A stretch of DNA of 36,601 bases from Desulfocapsa sp. (GTDB lineage: Bacteria > Desulfobacterota > Desulfobulbia > Desulfobulbales > Desulfocapsaceae). The stretch is taken from positions 1 to 36,601 of the forward strand of contig JAFLJS010000068.1 of assembly GCA_022712895.1 (NCBI GenBank), written 5' to 3'. The position numbers and the translations under genes are program-made. The notes beneath the pieces were generated by a model. It worked only from the letters and a program-made list of their open reading frames with translations. It did no database searches and was not told the DNA's origin. Positions 16,878 to 24,693 of the stretch are shown in pieces; the stretch's first letter is position 1, and each line of letters opens with the position of its first letter.

Positions 16878-17025
16878 GATGGTTAAGTAAAAAACTTCAT
16901 ATCCGAGGCGCAAATATTTTATATCATTTCGGCGTACTAAGGTACGTCGTAATGATATAAAATGTGCAGCAACGAAGGAGATGGAGAGTTTTCACCCTAA
17001 CTACGGGCATAAATACGACGCCATC
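16878..17025. repeat. Structured interspersed repeat, copy 2
   Basis: A 148-base copy bounded by GATGG and CCATC like copy 1, with nearly identical left block (CATATCCGAGGCGCAAATAT) and right block (CAGCAACGAAGGAGATG). The stem is ATTTTATATCATT pairing with AATGATATAAAAT. Compared with copy 1, two adjacent base pairs are changed on both sides so pairing is kept, and one mismatch in copy 1 is repaired. About 21 extra bases are present near the right end (around 16993-17013). Confidence 0.85.
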
Positions 17026-17060
17026 AAGTATTCATCTTTTCACTAAGTAAAGCAAAGATA

Positions 17061-17183
17061 TATTTGTAAAAAAAACTTCATATTCGAGACGCGTATATTT
17101 AAAACAATTTCGGCGTACTTAAGTACGTTGAAATTGTTTTAAATATACAGCAACGAAGAAGATGAATATTTTTTTTGCAAATA
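17061..17183. repeat. Structured interspersed repeat, copy 3 (diverged)
   Basis: A third copy, head to tail with copy 2 after a 35-base gap. The conserved blocks are recognisable (CTTCATATTCGAGACGCGTAT and ACAGCAACGAAGAAGATG), as is the apical GGCGTAC/GTACGT hairpin. The stem TATTTAAAACAATTTC pairs perfectly with GAAATTGTTTTAAATA and differs from both other copies. Here the outer arms also pair (TATTTG at 17061 with CAAATA at 17178), giving an almost continuous 120-base palindrome. The GATGG/CCATC ends are absent. Confidence 0.8.
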
Positions 17184-17189
17184 CATAAA

Positions 17190-17228
17190 AAAAGGGGCGT
17201 TGTTCACTTAAGAACAACGCCCCTTTTT
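17190..17228 (-). terminator. dsrC terminator, also usable from the plus strand
   Basis: Perfect 12-base GC-rich arms GGGGCGTTGTTC (17194-17205) and GAACAACGCCCC (17212-17223) surround a six-base loop, with A and T runs on the two sides. It lies 26 bases after the dsrC stop. The strength fits a highly expressed gene. Confidence 0.92.
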
Positions 17229-17253
17229 AACTCTTCAAAACTTCAGTTGTTAA

Positions 17254-17574
17254 TTATACACAACCGGTAGGTTTTGGAAGTCCAGCCATCTTACAGGCAC
17301 CTTTACCAGGTCCTGATGGGAAGAGCTCGTAGATTCTCTTAAGAGGAAAACCAGTGGTCTTGGAAAGAATACGTACCATTGGAGCAATTCCGTTCTTCTT
17401 GTAATACTCGCGAAGAGCGTCAATAACTTTGTGATGCTCGTCGGTGAGCTCTGAAATACCCTCAACACTTTTCACATAATCAATCCAATCATCGTTCATG
17501 TCGTCCATACCGTTAAGCAGGAATCCATCTTCATCACAATTGTAGCTATTTCCGTTGTGTTCTATTGTAGGCAT
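17254..17574 (-). CDS. dsrC: Dissimilatory sulfite reductase-associated protein DsrC
   Basis: A 106-residue DsrC, the small protein that carries the sulfur product of sulfite reductase as a trisulfide between its two C-terminal cysteines and passes it to the membrane DsrMKJOP complex. The flexible arm is complete: the segment GACKMAGLPKPTGCV holds both cysteines ten residues apart, the feature that separates true DsrC from TusE-like relatives. The core reads DEDGFLLNGMDDMNDDWIDY and IAPMVRILSKTTGFPLKRIY. The start is ATG at 17574 with a strong GGAGG site; the frame continues upstream without family similarity. It is a lone gene with its own terminator and no dsrAB nearby, which is usual in sulfate reducers, where dsrC is unlinked. 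Confidence 0.97.
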   Translation of the reverse strand: MPTIEHNGNSYNCDEDGFLLNGMDDMNDDWIDYVKSVEGISELTDEHHKVIDALREYYKKNGIAPMVRILSKTTGFPLKRIYELFPSGPGKGACKMAGLPKPTGCV

Positions 17575-17896
17575 CTTATCCTCCGTAAAAATATCATTTG
17601 TGGCTTTCACCGTTTCTGTTTCTTAAAGAATGACAGCTTAATTACTATAGACCTGAAACTTTGTCAAGTGAATGAGCAATCATTTTGCCCCCCCGAAACT
17701 GTAGCTATAACCTCCAGAAAACGTTATTATTTCACTTTCCGAATTTGTTATTTAATAAAACAATTATATATTAATAAGATAGGAACAGAGAAATTAGATG
17801 ATTTTTCTTGCACTGAACTCCTATAACAGGTAAATTTTTTTTATATCGAATTACCATATTTTCCTCCATTCACTATCACCCCATAGAGACCCAGAT
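17575..17896. other. Divergent intergenic region, dsrC / ppiD-like
   Basis: A 322-base AT-rich gap. It should contain the dsrC promoter (candidate at 17639-17667) and the promoter of the plus-strand PpiD-like gene, which I could not place. No repeat copy or RNA gene is recognised. Confidence 0.5.
17639..17667 (-). promoter_or_regulatory. Candidate sigma-70-type promoter of dsrC
   Basis: On the minus strand a perfect TTGACA (-35, 17667-17662) is followed after 17 bases by TAATTA (17644-17639), a weak -10. A better TATAGT match overlaps this but would give too short a spacer. The start site would lie about 60 bases before the dsrC ATG. Confidence 0.4.
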
Positions 17897-19357
17897 ATGC
17901 TTCAAATTTTCCGAGATAAAGCCCAGTCAACTTTTATCCAGGCCATTGTCCTTGTTATTGCCCTCGTATTTGTCTTTTGGGGCGTGGGAGCTAACATGAT
18001 GGACAGTCGTGAGTCAGCTATTGTTGTTAATGGCGAGGATATCAGTTACCAGGAATACCAGCGTGCTTACGACCAGCTCCTGTCAACGTACCGTCAGCAG
18101 TTTGGCGGTTCAGTCCCGGAAGCCCTCCTCAAAAGCCTTGGCCTCAGTCAACAGATTCAAACACAACTGATTCAGCAGACACTTTTGCGTCAGGGCGCAC
18201 AGACCATGGGGCTCCGTGTCTCCGGTCCTGAAGTGCAACGTGATATCCAGGAGATGGTCCAGTTTCAGGAAAATGGTTCCTTTAATATGGACAAGTATAA
18301 AACAACCCTGCAATCAAACCGTTTGACTCCCCATAAGTTTGAAGCATCCATGCGTTACGATACACTTTCCACCAAAAGCGTACAGGCAATTGGTAACTTT
18401 GCCACGATTGTAACCGATGCTGAAATCAATGACCTGTATCAGCAAAGTAAAGAGAGTGTCACACTCAACTTCACAGCAATCGATCCAGCAACATTTACTA
18501 AGCTGGTTACAGTAGAAGACGCTGCTTTACAAACCTGGTACGACAAAAACAAGGAAAACTACAAAACAGCACCACAGATTAAACTTAAATTCCTCTCTTT
18601 TCCTTACGACAAAGACAACGCCGACACCAAACCGACGACCTTCAAAGTTGCAAACGCTGCTTATGAAGGCATTATTTCGGCAGGTAGCCTCCAGGAATAC
18701 GCCAAACAGCACCCTGAAGCTGCAATTCTTGAAACTGCATTTTTTCCACGTTCCAATCCTCCTACAAATCTAGATACTGATCCTTCAATTCAGCAGACAG
18801 CATTCTCTCTGAAGGCCGGCGAATTGAGTTCCCTGCTAGAATCTCCTGCTGGATACTCCATTCTTTTTGCAGAATCCGTAAAAGTTCCTGAAATTCCCGA
18901 GTTGCAGGTTGTGAAAAAAGAAGCGACTGCCAATTACAAAAAGGCAGAAGCGAAAATTCTGGCCAAAAAGAAAAGTGAAGAGATCCTTTCCTCCCTCCAG
19001 GAAAGTGGCGACTTTGGAGAACTCACCAAGAACAACAATCTTGAGTTGAAAAAGGCCACCCTCTCACGCAGTTCTTTCGGAAACGAAAGTAATGGGTTTC
19101 CATCAATCCTGCTGCAAAATGTTTTTGCCTTAAGTGCAGCTAAAGCAGTACCTGAAGAACCTGCAAAAGTTGGTGAGCTCTTCTACGTTTATCAGTTCAC
19201 AGAAAGAACACTGCCCGATACCGGCGCCATAACAGACGAAGAGAAAGAACAGTTCAAAACACAACTCACCAGCAACAAGCAGGAACGTCTACTAATAGCT
19301 TGGCTTCGCAATCAGGAGCGTAGTGCTGAAATTTTTACCAGCAAAAATCTCGACTAA
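17897..19357 (+). CDS. PpiD-like membrane-anchored peptidyl-prolyl isomerase / chaperone
   Basis: A 486-residue protein with the PpiD plan. A short cytoplasmic start MLQIFRDKAQSTF leads into one transmembrane helix (about residues 14-34; VLVIALVFVFWGVGANM), then a large periplasmic part. The SurA_N-like region follows (AIVVNGEDISYQEYQRAYDQLL), and further on is a degenerate parvulin domain (SLQEYAKQHPEAAILETAFF then FSLKAGELSSLLESPAGYSILF). PpiD assists newly secreted proteins at the Sec translocon. It is shorter than E. coli PpiD (623 residues). With the SurA-like gene at 3319 the window has two parvulin-type envelope chaperones. It is followed by hairpins rather than a downstream gene. Confidence 0.88.
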   Translation: MLQIFRDKAQSTFIQAIVLVIALVFVFWGVGANMMDSRESAIVVNGEDISYQEYQRAYDQLLSTYRQQFGGSVPEALLKSLGLSQQIQTQLIQQTLLRQGAQTMGLRVSGPEVQRDIQEMVQFQENGSFNMDKYKTTLQSNRLTPHKFEASMRYDTLSTKSVQAIGNFATIVTDAEINDLYQQSKESVTLNFTAIDPATFTKLVTVEDAALQTWYDKNKENYKTAPQIKLKFLSFPYDKDNADTKPTTFKVANAAYEGIISAGSLQEYAKQHPEAAILETAFFPRSNPPTNLDTDPSIQQTAFSLKAGELSSLLESPAGYSILFAESVKVPEIPELQVVKKEATANYKKAEAKILAKKKSEEILSSLQESGDFGELTKNNNLELKKATLSRSSFGNESNGFPSILLQNVFALSAAKAVPEEPAKVGELFYVYQFTERTLPDTGAITDEEKEQFKTQLTSNKQERLLIAWLRNQERSAEIFTSKNLD

Positions 19358-19418
19358 CAAGAACTACAATAGCTGATTATCATACTTACGTTCAAGAACA
19401 TTGTACGTAAGAGATGGC

Positions 19419-19466
19419 ATTGTATGAATATCTTTGTTCCCGTTGAAAAACGGCTATTCATACAAT
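19419..19466. terminator. Hairpin between convergent PpiD-like and recombinase genes
   Basis: Perfect 12-base arms ATTGTATGAATA (19419-19430) and TATTCATACAAT (19455-19466) enclose a smaller CCGTTGAAAAACGG hairpin. A weaker pair CTTACG/CGTAAG precedes it (19385-19410). It lies between two convergent stops and could end transcription from both sides, though no T run follows. Confidence 0.55.
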
Positions 19467-19471
19467 ACACA

Positions 19472-20164
19472 TCAGTATTCATCTTTTCTTAGCAGGATTC
19501 GCCGTACCCCTTCATGGGAAAATTTCAGATTATGTTCTTCTTCCAGTTTTTTAGCGATATTACGGTACGACCAGCGATCCTCTTTTAAACTCCGCATCTC
19601 TTTAATTATTTCCTGCTGCTGCTCATCCTTATGCAGACATTCATCCTCTCCCAGAAAGAAACCAAAAGGTACAGGCCCTCCAAGATACTTCCCATCCTTT
19701 TTCTTTTGTGCTTTTCCTGCACGAATGGCCTCAGCATGAGCCTTATTGCTCACATTCACTGAAAGTGCCTTGCAAATATCAAAAACCAGTGTGGCAATTC
19801 CTTCATTAATCTGAAGTTTTCTCTCAGTTTTGTTGACAATATCACCATCAAGATCGACGCAATAGAGAGAAACTTCTTTTTCTTTTAAGAGCGTTAAAAG
19901 GTGTAACGCTTCCTGCGGATTACCAAGAACCCACTCTGCGCGAAGAGTAAAAATCATATCTCCAGCACGCACATTTTTAAGTAAACGTATTGCCTCCTTA
20001 CGCTCCCTGAAAGGCCTCGCACTGGAGCAATCCTCTTCAATTAAAAACTCACTGCAATGCGAAGCAAGCCCACGGATGTACTCTTCCAGCTGCTCCTGCT
20101 GTTTAACCAGAGGAATGAGCACTGTACGATCAGTATCCAGAAAAATATACGCAACTATTGTCAT
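19472..20164 (-). CDS. Serine-recombinase homologue lacking catalytic residues
   Basis: A 230-residue protein with the layout of a large serine recombinase: an N-terminal resolvase-like domain (residues 1-130), then a Recombinase-type DNA-binding segment (GKYLGGPVPFGFFLGEDECL, about 158-177) and a helical end (SYRNIAKKLEEEHNLKFSHEGVRRIL). The active site is not conserved. The usual YxRVSTxxQ start reads AYIFLDTDRTVLIPLVKQQ, so the nucleophilic serine and its arginine are replaced. The LDRLxR motif reads TLRAEWVLGN, so the two helix arginines are also missing. It ends without the zinc-ribbon and coiled-coil of active large recombinases. A GAGAGGG site supports the ATG. It may survive as a DNA-binding protein, but no phage or att site is visible. 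Confidence 0.75.
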   Translation of the reverse strand: MTIVAYIFLDTDRTVLIPLVKQQEQLEEYIRGLASHCSEFLIEEDCSSARPFRERKEAIRLLKNVRAGDMIFTLRAEWVLGNPQEALHLLTLLKEKEVSLYCVDLDGDIVNKTERKLQINEGIATLVFDICKALSVNVSNKAHAEAIRAGKAQKKKDGKYLGGPVPFGFFLGEDECLHKDEQQQEIIKEMRSLKEDRWSYRNIAKKLEEEHNLKFSHEGVRRILLRKDEY

Positions 20165-20413
20165 TTAAAGCCCTCTCATTAGTCAACTAAGTCTTACGTT
20201 GTTGCCATCACGGCAACTATACTACAAGATTAGTAGCCATATCGACAAGAACTCATTTCATTTATGACATTTATCCTTTAATATTTACTCAATTTTTCAT
20301 TTCCATACCTTGTATACAGGATCTGCTTTTGTTTCTTATGAATACATGATATGATGAATAGTTTATTTCAGCCTGCCTCCAGCAGGTTCAATGGTTTGTG
20401 GCCCTAACGGCCC

Positions 20414-23400
20414 ATGCAACACTTTGCATTATCACGTAAAAACAATATGTCAGACCCCAGCAACGATTTACTCCAGCATTACAATAAGCTCACGTCCTTC
20501 GAGCAGACGCTCCTGCAATTCCAGTCAATTGTTTATGAGCCAGCCCATTCGACACTCATCGTCAACTGTTTACGCAAGCTTGATATCCGTAGCCCACGCG
20601 GCAACAGACCAACGGCTGCTAATCTCAATCACTATTTTTCTAAATTCCAGGAGACAGGGCTTCTCACCAAAGAGAAACAATGCTCACCGCTGATTGTAGA
20701 GAAACTCAGTCGTATAGCAGTTGAAGAGGGAAGTTTTGCCGGATACGCAAAAGTAGTTCGCAAAGAAGCACCAGTTTCCTATTACTATGGTAAATGGACA
20801 ACCCGTTGCTGGCGTGCCATGCGCGAGATGCGTATCGGAATCTACACTCAGGACTTTGATCTTATTGATGATGCACTTGAGTTTCTTAGTGGACAGTGTC
20901 GCGATATTCTTTCTCCTTTACCACCCACTGTTCAGGTAACCACGCGGCCCTTTGATCCCACATGGTTCCGATCTATTCCGCCTTCCTTTCAGTTTTTTTT
21001 GCTGGATAGCATTGCCAAATATGAGCTCTCTACCCTGCATCATTTCCCTGAGATTCTCACCTATTTGCAGGAGGAAACCGGCCTTGAAGAACTGAGTAGT
21101 GATGAGAAACTCCCTTTCCAGCGCCTGTTATTCACCCAGTATATCTTTAGAGGTCTACTGGATGATGCCGAAAAATTAATTACTGAAAATAGTGAAAGTT
21201 TTTCAGGTACTGGAGCTGCTGGAACACTTGCTTTCCTTCAAGGACGCACTGAAACAACAGAGGAGCTATTTGAACACGATCTCAATTTCTTAAGAAACCT
21301 GAGCGGTACTGAAAATGCTGCATTCTTTGGTCCCACCGGACTTTTCCATGGCCTTGCCACCCTGCAAAACAATCAGAATGATCAAGAGCAGAAAGTATTA
21401 CGTCAGATCGGAGTAGCCCTCTCTCTTTTCAGTGGTAGCGTTGAAGAAACAGCATATCAGGCCTTTGCCGGATTTCTTCAAGTTAGATCCAGCCACGCAC
21501 TTCCCGGCGAAGAGATGAGTTTCCACAAGGATGATGCTCCACACAGCCTCACCATTCTCTTTACTGCACTCGGCCAATACTGGCTCAACTCCAGCCTACA
21601 ACCCGAAGTGAGTAAACGCGTTGAGTCACTATATAGGCATGCACAAACCAATGGTTTTCATTTTTTCAGCTTAAACCTTGCAGCTATCCTTGCCAGTGTT
21701 GGACATGAGAAAGAACAATATGAAGCAATCGTCCAGCAACTTCAGGAAGAAACTGGACTCAGCCCACTAATCGACATCCTGGTTTCAGAAGAACCGTGGA
21801 AACGCAACCTCCAAGCTCTTATCCAGGTTACAGCATCATCACATCCCAGCAGTACCCTGCTGACAGAACGCCTTATCTGGATGGTTGATTACGTGGGGGG
21901 CAAAATGCGTATTAGCCCCAAAGAACAGAAACAGGGAAGCACAGGAAAATGGAGTAAAGGACGTCCCATTTCACTTTCACGCCTCTACTCCGGCAAACTC
22001 AACTATTTGAGTGTTCAGGATCGAAAAATTTCTGCCTGCATTGACAAACAGGTCAACCCTGAGACTCACGGAACAAGTTATCACTTTGACATGGACAAAA
22101 CGCTACTGGCCATGGTCAACCATCCTCTGCTCTTTTTTGCAAAATCTCCAGGAACTCCTGTTGAATTTGTTTCTGGAGAGCCAGAACTGATGGTTGAAGA
22201 ACGTGGTTCAAAGCTGCATATCTGCTTTGCCCAAGAAGTCACCGAGGATAAAATCACTATTTTCCAAGAGACTCCAACGCGCTATAAGATCATAGAAATC
22301 AACGACAACCATCGTCGTATTGCCCAGATAACTGGAAAGAATGGCTTGATAGTCCCCATGGATGCCAGTGAACAGGTGCTCACTGCCATTGGTAACATTT
22401 CCTCTTTTATGACTGTACATTCTGCAATTGCAGCAGATTCAGATAATCACGCCCACGCAAATATTGAACGGGTTGAGTCCGATCCCACCATTTACATGCA
22501 TCTACTCCCCTATGGAACGGGATTCAGACTGGAGATGTTCGTCAAACCTTTTATTAATGGCGGCCATTATCTCAAACCAGGCCAGGGAGTTGAAAATATC
22601 ATTGCTGAAGTTCGTGGCCACCGACTACAGACCAAACGTGACCTTGGCCTTGAAGAACATAAAGCCAGGGAAGTGGAAGAGTCATGCCCGATCCTTGACC
22701 TTGCCATTGACCTTGAACAGGAAAACGACAGGGAATGGCACCTACAAAATCCAGACGACTGCCTCCAGGCATTACAGGAGTTACAATCTATTCAGGATCA
22801 GGTGATCATCGAATGGCCTGAAGGAGAAAAGCTCCACATCAGTCACCAGGCATCCCTGAAAAATCTTAATCTTAAGGTACGAACCAATCAGCAGAACTGG
22901 TTTGCACTGTCGGGCGAATTAAGGCTGGACCAGGACACCGTGATTGACCTCAGGGAACTGCTCAAAAAAGTCAAAAACTCCCATGGTCATTTTGTACAGA
23001 TCAAAGATGGTCAGTTCCTTGCCCTGACTCAGGAGTTCAAAAAGAAACTGGAAGAAATTAATCTCTATGCTGAAGGTATAACTGACAAGGACGATGATGG
23101 TGAAATACTTATTCACCACCTTGCAGCTATCCCCCTTGAAAAACTTGTAGAGGAAGCAAAAGCACAGGTTGACGACGGCTGGAAGGAGCAGATCAAACGC
23201 ATCCACGACAGCCAATCCTTTAAGCCACAACTTCCCACAACGCTTCGTGCAGAACTGCGTGATTACCAAGAAGAAGGATTCCACTGGCTTTCCCGCCTTG
23301 CTCACTGGGGTGTGGGCGGTTGCCTAGCCGACGACATGGGACTTGGCAAAACCATTCAGGCCCTGGCCGTGATGCTTTCATTGGCATCAGACGGCCCGTC

Positions 23401-24622
23401 CCTTGTGGTTGCACCGACCTCAGTTTCCAGCAACTGGGAGTCAGAAGCCAATCGCTTTACTCCCACACTTAACGTAATGCAGCTGATAGGGAAAAACAGA
23501 GCTGAAATAATTGGTGGATTAGGGAAGTTTGATATCCTGATCACTACCTATACCCTTCTACAGCAGGAAAATGATCTGCTCTCAGCAGTGAACTGGCAAA
23601 CAGTGATCCTTGATGAGGCGCAGGCCATTAAAAATGCGGCAACAAAACGCTCTAAAGCAGCAATGGCACTGAAGGCTAAATTCAAACTGATCACGACAGG
23701 AACTCCCGTTGAAAACCACCTTGGTGAACTCTGGAACCTCTTTCATTTTATCAATCCCGGTCTCTTAGGTACCTTGAATCGTTTCAACGAACGTTTTGCC
23801 GTCCCAATCGAGCGCTACCATAACCGTGACGCACGACTCAAACTGAAAAAGCTGATCAGACCATTTATTCTACGCCGCATAAAATCACAGGTTCTTGAAG
23901 AACTGCCCTCACGTACTGAGGTAACGCTGGACGTGGAGATGAGTGAAGAAGAGACTCTCTTCTACGAAGCCCTGCGCCAGAATGCTCTTGAAGTTCTTGA
24001 AAACAACCAGGAGAAAAAGGCCAGACATCTACAGATCCTGACTGAGATCATGAAACTTCGTCAAGCTTGCTGTAACCCACGTCTGATTACGCAAGACACC
24101 AATATTGGCAGTGCAAAACTCAAGGTTTTTGCCTCTGTTGTTGATGAATTACTGGCCGGCGGTCATAAGGCATTAATCTTCAGCCAGTTTATTGGTCATC
24201 TTTCTATTTTACGGGAACATCTGGATGGCAAAGGTATCGACTACCGATACCTTGACGGCTCAACCAGCAGCCCTAAACGAAAGCAGCAGGTTGACAGATT
24301 CCAGGCAGGAGAAGGTGATCTCTTCCTTATCAGTCTCAAAGCTGGTGGGCTCGGATTGAACCTTACTGCAGCCGATTATGTAATCCATATGGACCCTTGG
24401 TGGAATCCTGCAATTGAAGACCAGGCTTCAGATCGTGCTCACCGTATTGGACAAACGCGACCTGTAACCATCTATCGATTGGTGTGTAAGAATACCATTG
24501 AGGAAAAAATCGTTCGATTACATCAGGAAAAGCGGGATCTTGCCGGAAGTCTTCTGGAAGGATCTGATATGAGCGCGAAGATGAGTAGTGAGGATTTACT
24601 GGATCTAATTCGAAGAAAGTGA
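20414..24622 (+). CDS. SNF2/Rad54-family helicase-like ATPase, 1402 residues
   Basis: A very large protein whose C-terminal third is a complete SNF2 motor. LRAELRDYQEEGFHWLSRL opens it near residue 945. Walker A is DDMGLGKTIQ (about 973), Walker B DEAQ (about 1066), and motif III TTGTPVENHLGELWNL. The helicase-C half has KALIFSQF, LDGSTSSPKRKQQVDRFQ, SLKAGGLGLNLTAAD and DQASDRAHRIGQ. These motors translocate on double-stranded DNA and remodel protein-DNA complexes. The first 900 residues are largely helical, with possible TPR-like repeats, and match nothing I can name. No SWIM cysteine motif is seen. The start is uncertain: ATG at 20414 or 20447, neither with a good ribosome binding site. Confidence 0.9.
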   Translation: MQHFALSRKNNMSDPSNDLLQHYNKLTSFEQTLLQFQSIVYEPAHSTLIVNCLRKLDIRSPRGNRPTAANLNHYFSKFQETGLLTKEKQCSPLIVEKLSRIAVEEGSFAGYAKVVRKEAPVSYYYGKWTTRCWRAMREMRIGIYTQDFDLIDDALEFLSGQCRDILSPLPPTVQVTTRPFDPTWFRSIPPSFQFFLLDSIAKYELSTLHHFPEILTYLQEETGLEELSSDEKLPFQRLLFTQYIFRGLLDDAEKLITENSESFSGTGAAGTLAFLQGRTETTEELFEHDLNFLRNLSGTENAAFFGPTGLFHGLATLQNNQNDQEQKVLRQIGVALSLFSGSVEETAYQAFAGFLQVRSSHALPGEEMSFHKDDAPHSLTILFTALGQYWLNSSLQPEVSKRVESLYRHAQTNGFHFFSLNLAAILASVGHEKEQYEAIVQQLQEETGLSPLIDILVSEEPWKRNLQALIQVTASSHPSSTLLTERLIWMVDYVGGKMRISPKEQKQGSTGKWSKGRPISLSRLYSGKLNYLSVQDRKISACIDKQVNPETHGTSYHFDMDKTLLAMVNHPLLFFAKSPGTPVEFVSGEPELMVEERGSKLHICFAQEVTEDKITIFQETPTRYKIIEINDNHRRIAQITGKNGLIVPMDASEQVLTAIGNISSFMTVHSAIAADSDNHAHANIERVESDPTIYMHLLPYGTGFRLEMFVKPFINGGHYLKPGQGVENIIAEVRGHRLQTKRDLGLEEHKAREVEESCPILDLAIDLEQENDREWHLQNPDDCLQALQELQSIQDQVIIEWPEGEKLHISHQASLKNLNLKVRTNQQNWFALSGELRLDQDTVIDLRELLKKVKNSHGHFVQIKDGQFLALTQEFKKKLEEINLYAEGITDKDDDGEILIHHLAAIPLEKLVEEAKAQVDDGWKEQIKRIHDSQSFKPQLPTTLRAELRDYQEEGFHWLSRLAHWGVGGCLADDMGLGKTIQALAVMLSLASDGPSLVVAPTSVSSNWESEANRFTPTLNVMQLIGKNRAEIIGGLGKFDILITTYTLLQQENDLLSAVNWQTVILDEAQAIKNAATKRSKAAMALKAKFKLITTGTPVENHLGELWNLFHFINPGLLGTLNRFNERFAVPIERYHNRDARLKLKKLIRPFILRRIKSQVLEELPSRTEVTLDVEMSEEETLFYEALRQNALEVLENNQEKKARHLQILTEIMKLRQACCNPRLITQDTNIGSAKLKVFASVVDELLAGGHKALIFSQFIGHLSILREHLDGKGIDYRYLDGSTSSPKRKQQVDRFQAGEGDLFLISLKAGGLGLNLTAADYVIHMDPWWNPAIEDQASDRAHRIGQTRPVTIYRLVCKNTIEEKIVRLHQEKRDLAGSLLEGSDMSAKMSSEDLLDLIRRK

Positions 24623-24625
24623 TGC

Positions 24626-24677
24626 AATTGTAAACAAACTTCATATGCGAAACACGTATATGAAGTTTGTTACAATT
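24626..24677. terminator. Palindromic hairpin between convergent genes, related to the repeat family
   Basis: A long hairpin with arms of about 20 bases (from AATTGTAAACAAACTTCATA at 24626; the other arm ends at 24677), one bulge and a ten-base loop. It begins four bases after the SNF2 stop and ends 16 before the CobA-HemD stop, so it probably terminates both. Its left arm and loop (ACTTCATATGCGAAACACGTATAT) closely match the left block of repeat copy 3 (ACTTCATATTCGAGACGCGTATAT), suggesting a collapsed copy. Confidence 0.7.
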
Positions 24678-24693
24678 TCAGATAGTAGTTTTC

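Larger units (their letters stand above)
16601..17253. other. Gene-free region rich in inverted repeats
   Basis: A 653-base stretch without a convincing gene, between the ATP-grasp gene and dsrC. It holds a long hairpin (16718-16777), two repeat copies (16878-17025 and 17061-17183) and the dsrC terminator (17194-17223). The first 100 bases after the ATP-grasp gene show nothing I can name. Confidence 0.7.

Noticed and set aside
16878-17183. Reading the paired repeats as a CRISPR array or integron attC sites
   Set aside because: There is no regular spacer unit, no cas or integrase gene, and no attC-type RYYYAAC/GTTRRRY core at the ends.
17028-19488. An identical 15-base string AGTATTCATCTTTTC at 17028-17042 and 19474-19488
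   Set aside because: One such match is expected by chance in an AT-rich window of this size, and the flanks are unrelated.
19472-20164. An active resolvase or invertase
   Set aside because: The catalytic serine and arginines are replaced and no inverted crossover sites were seen nearby.
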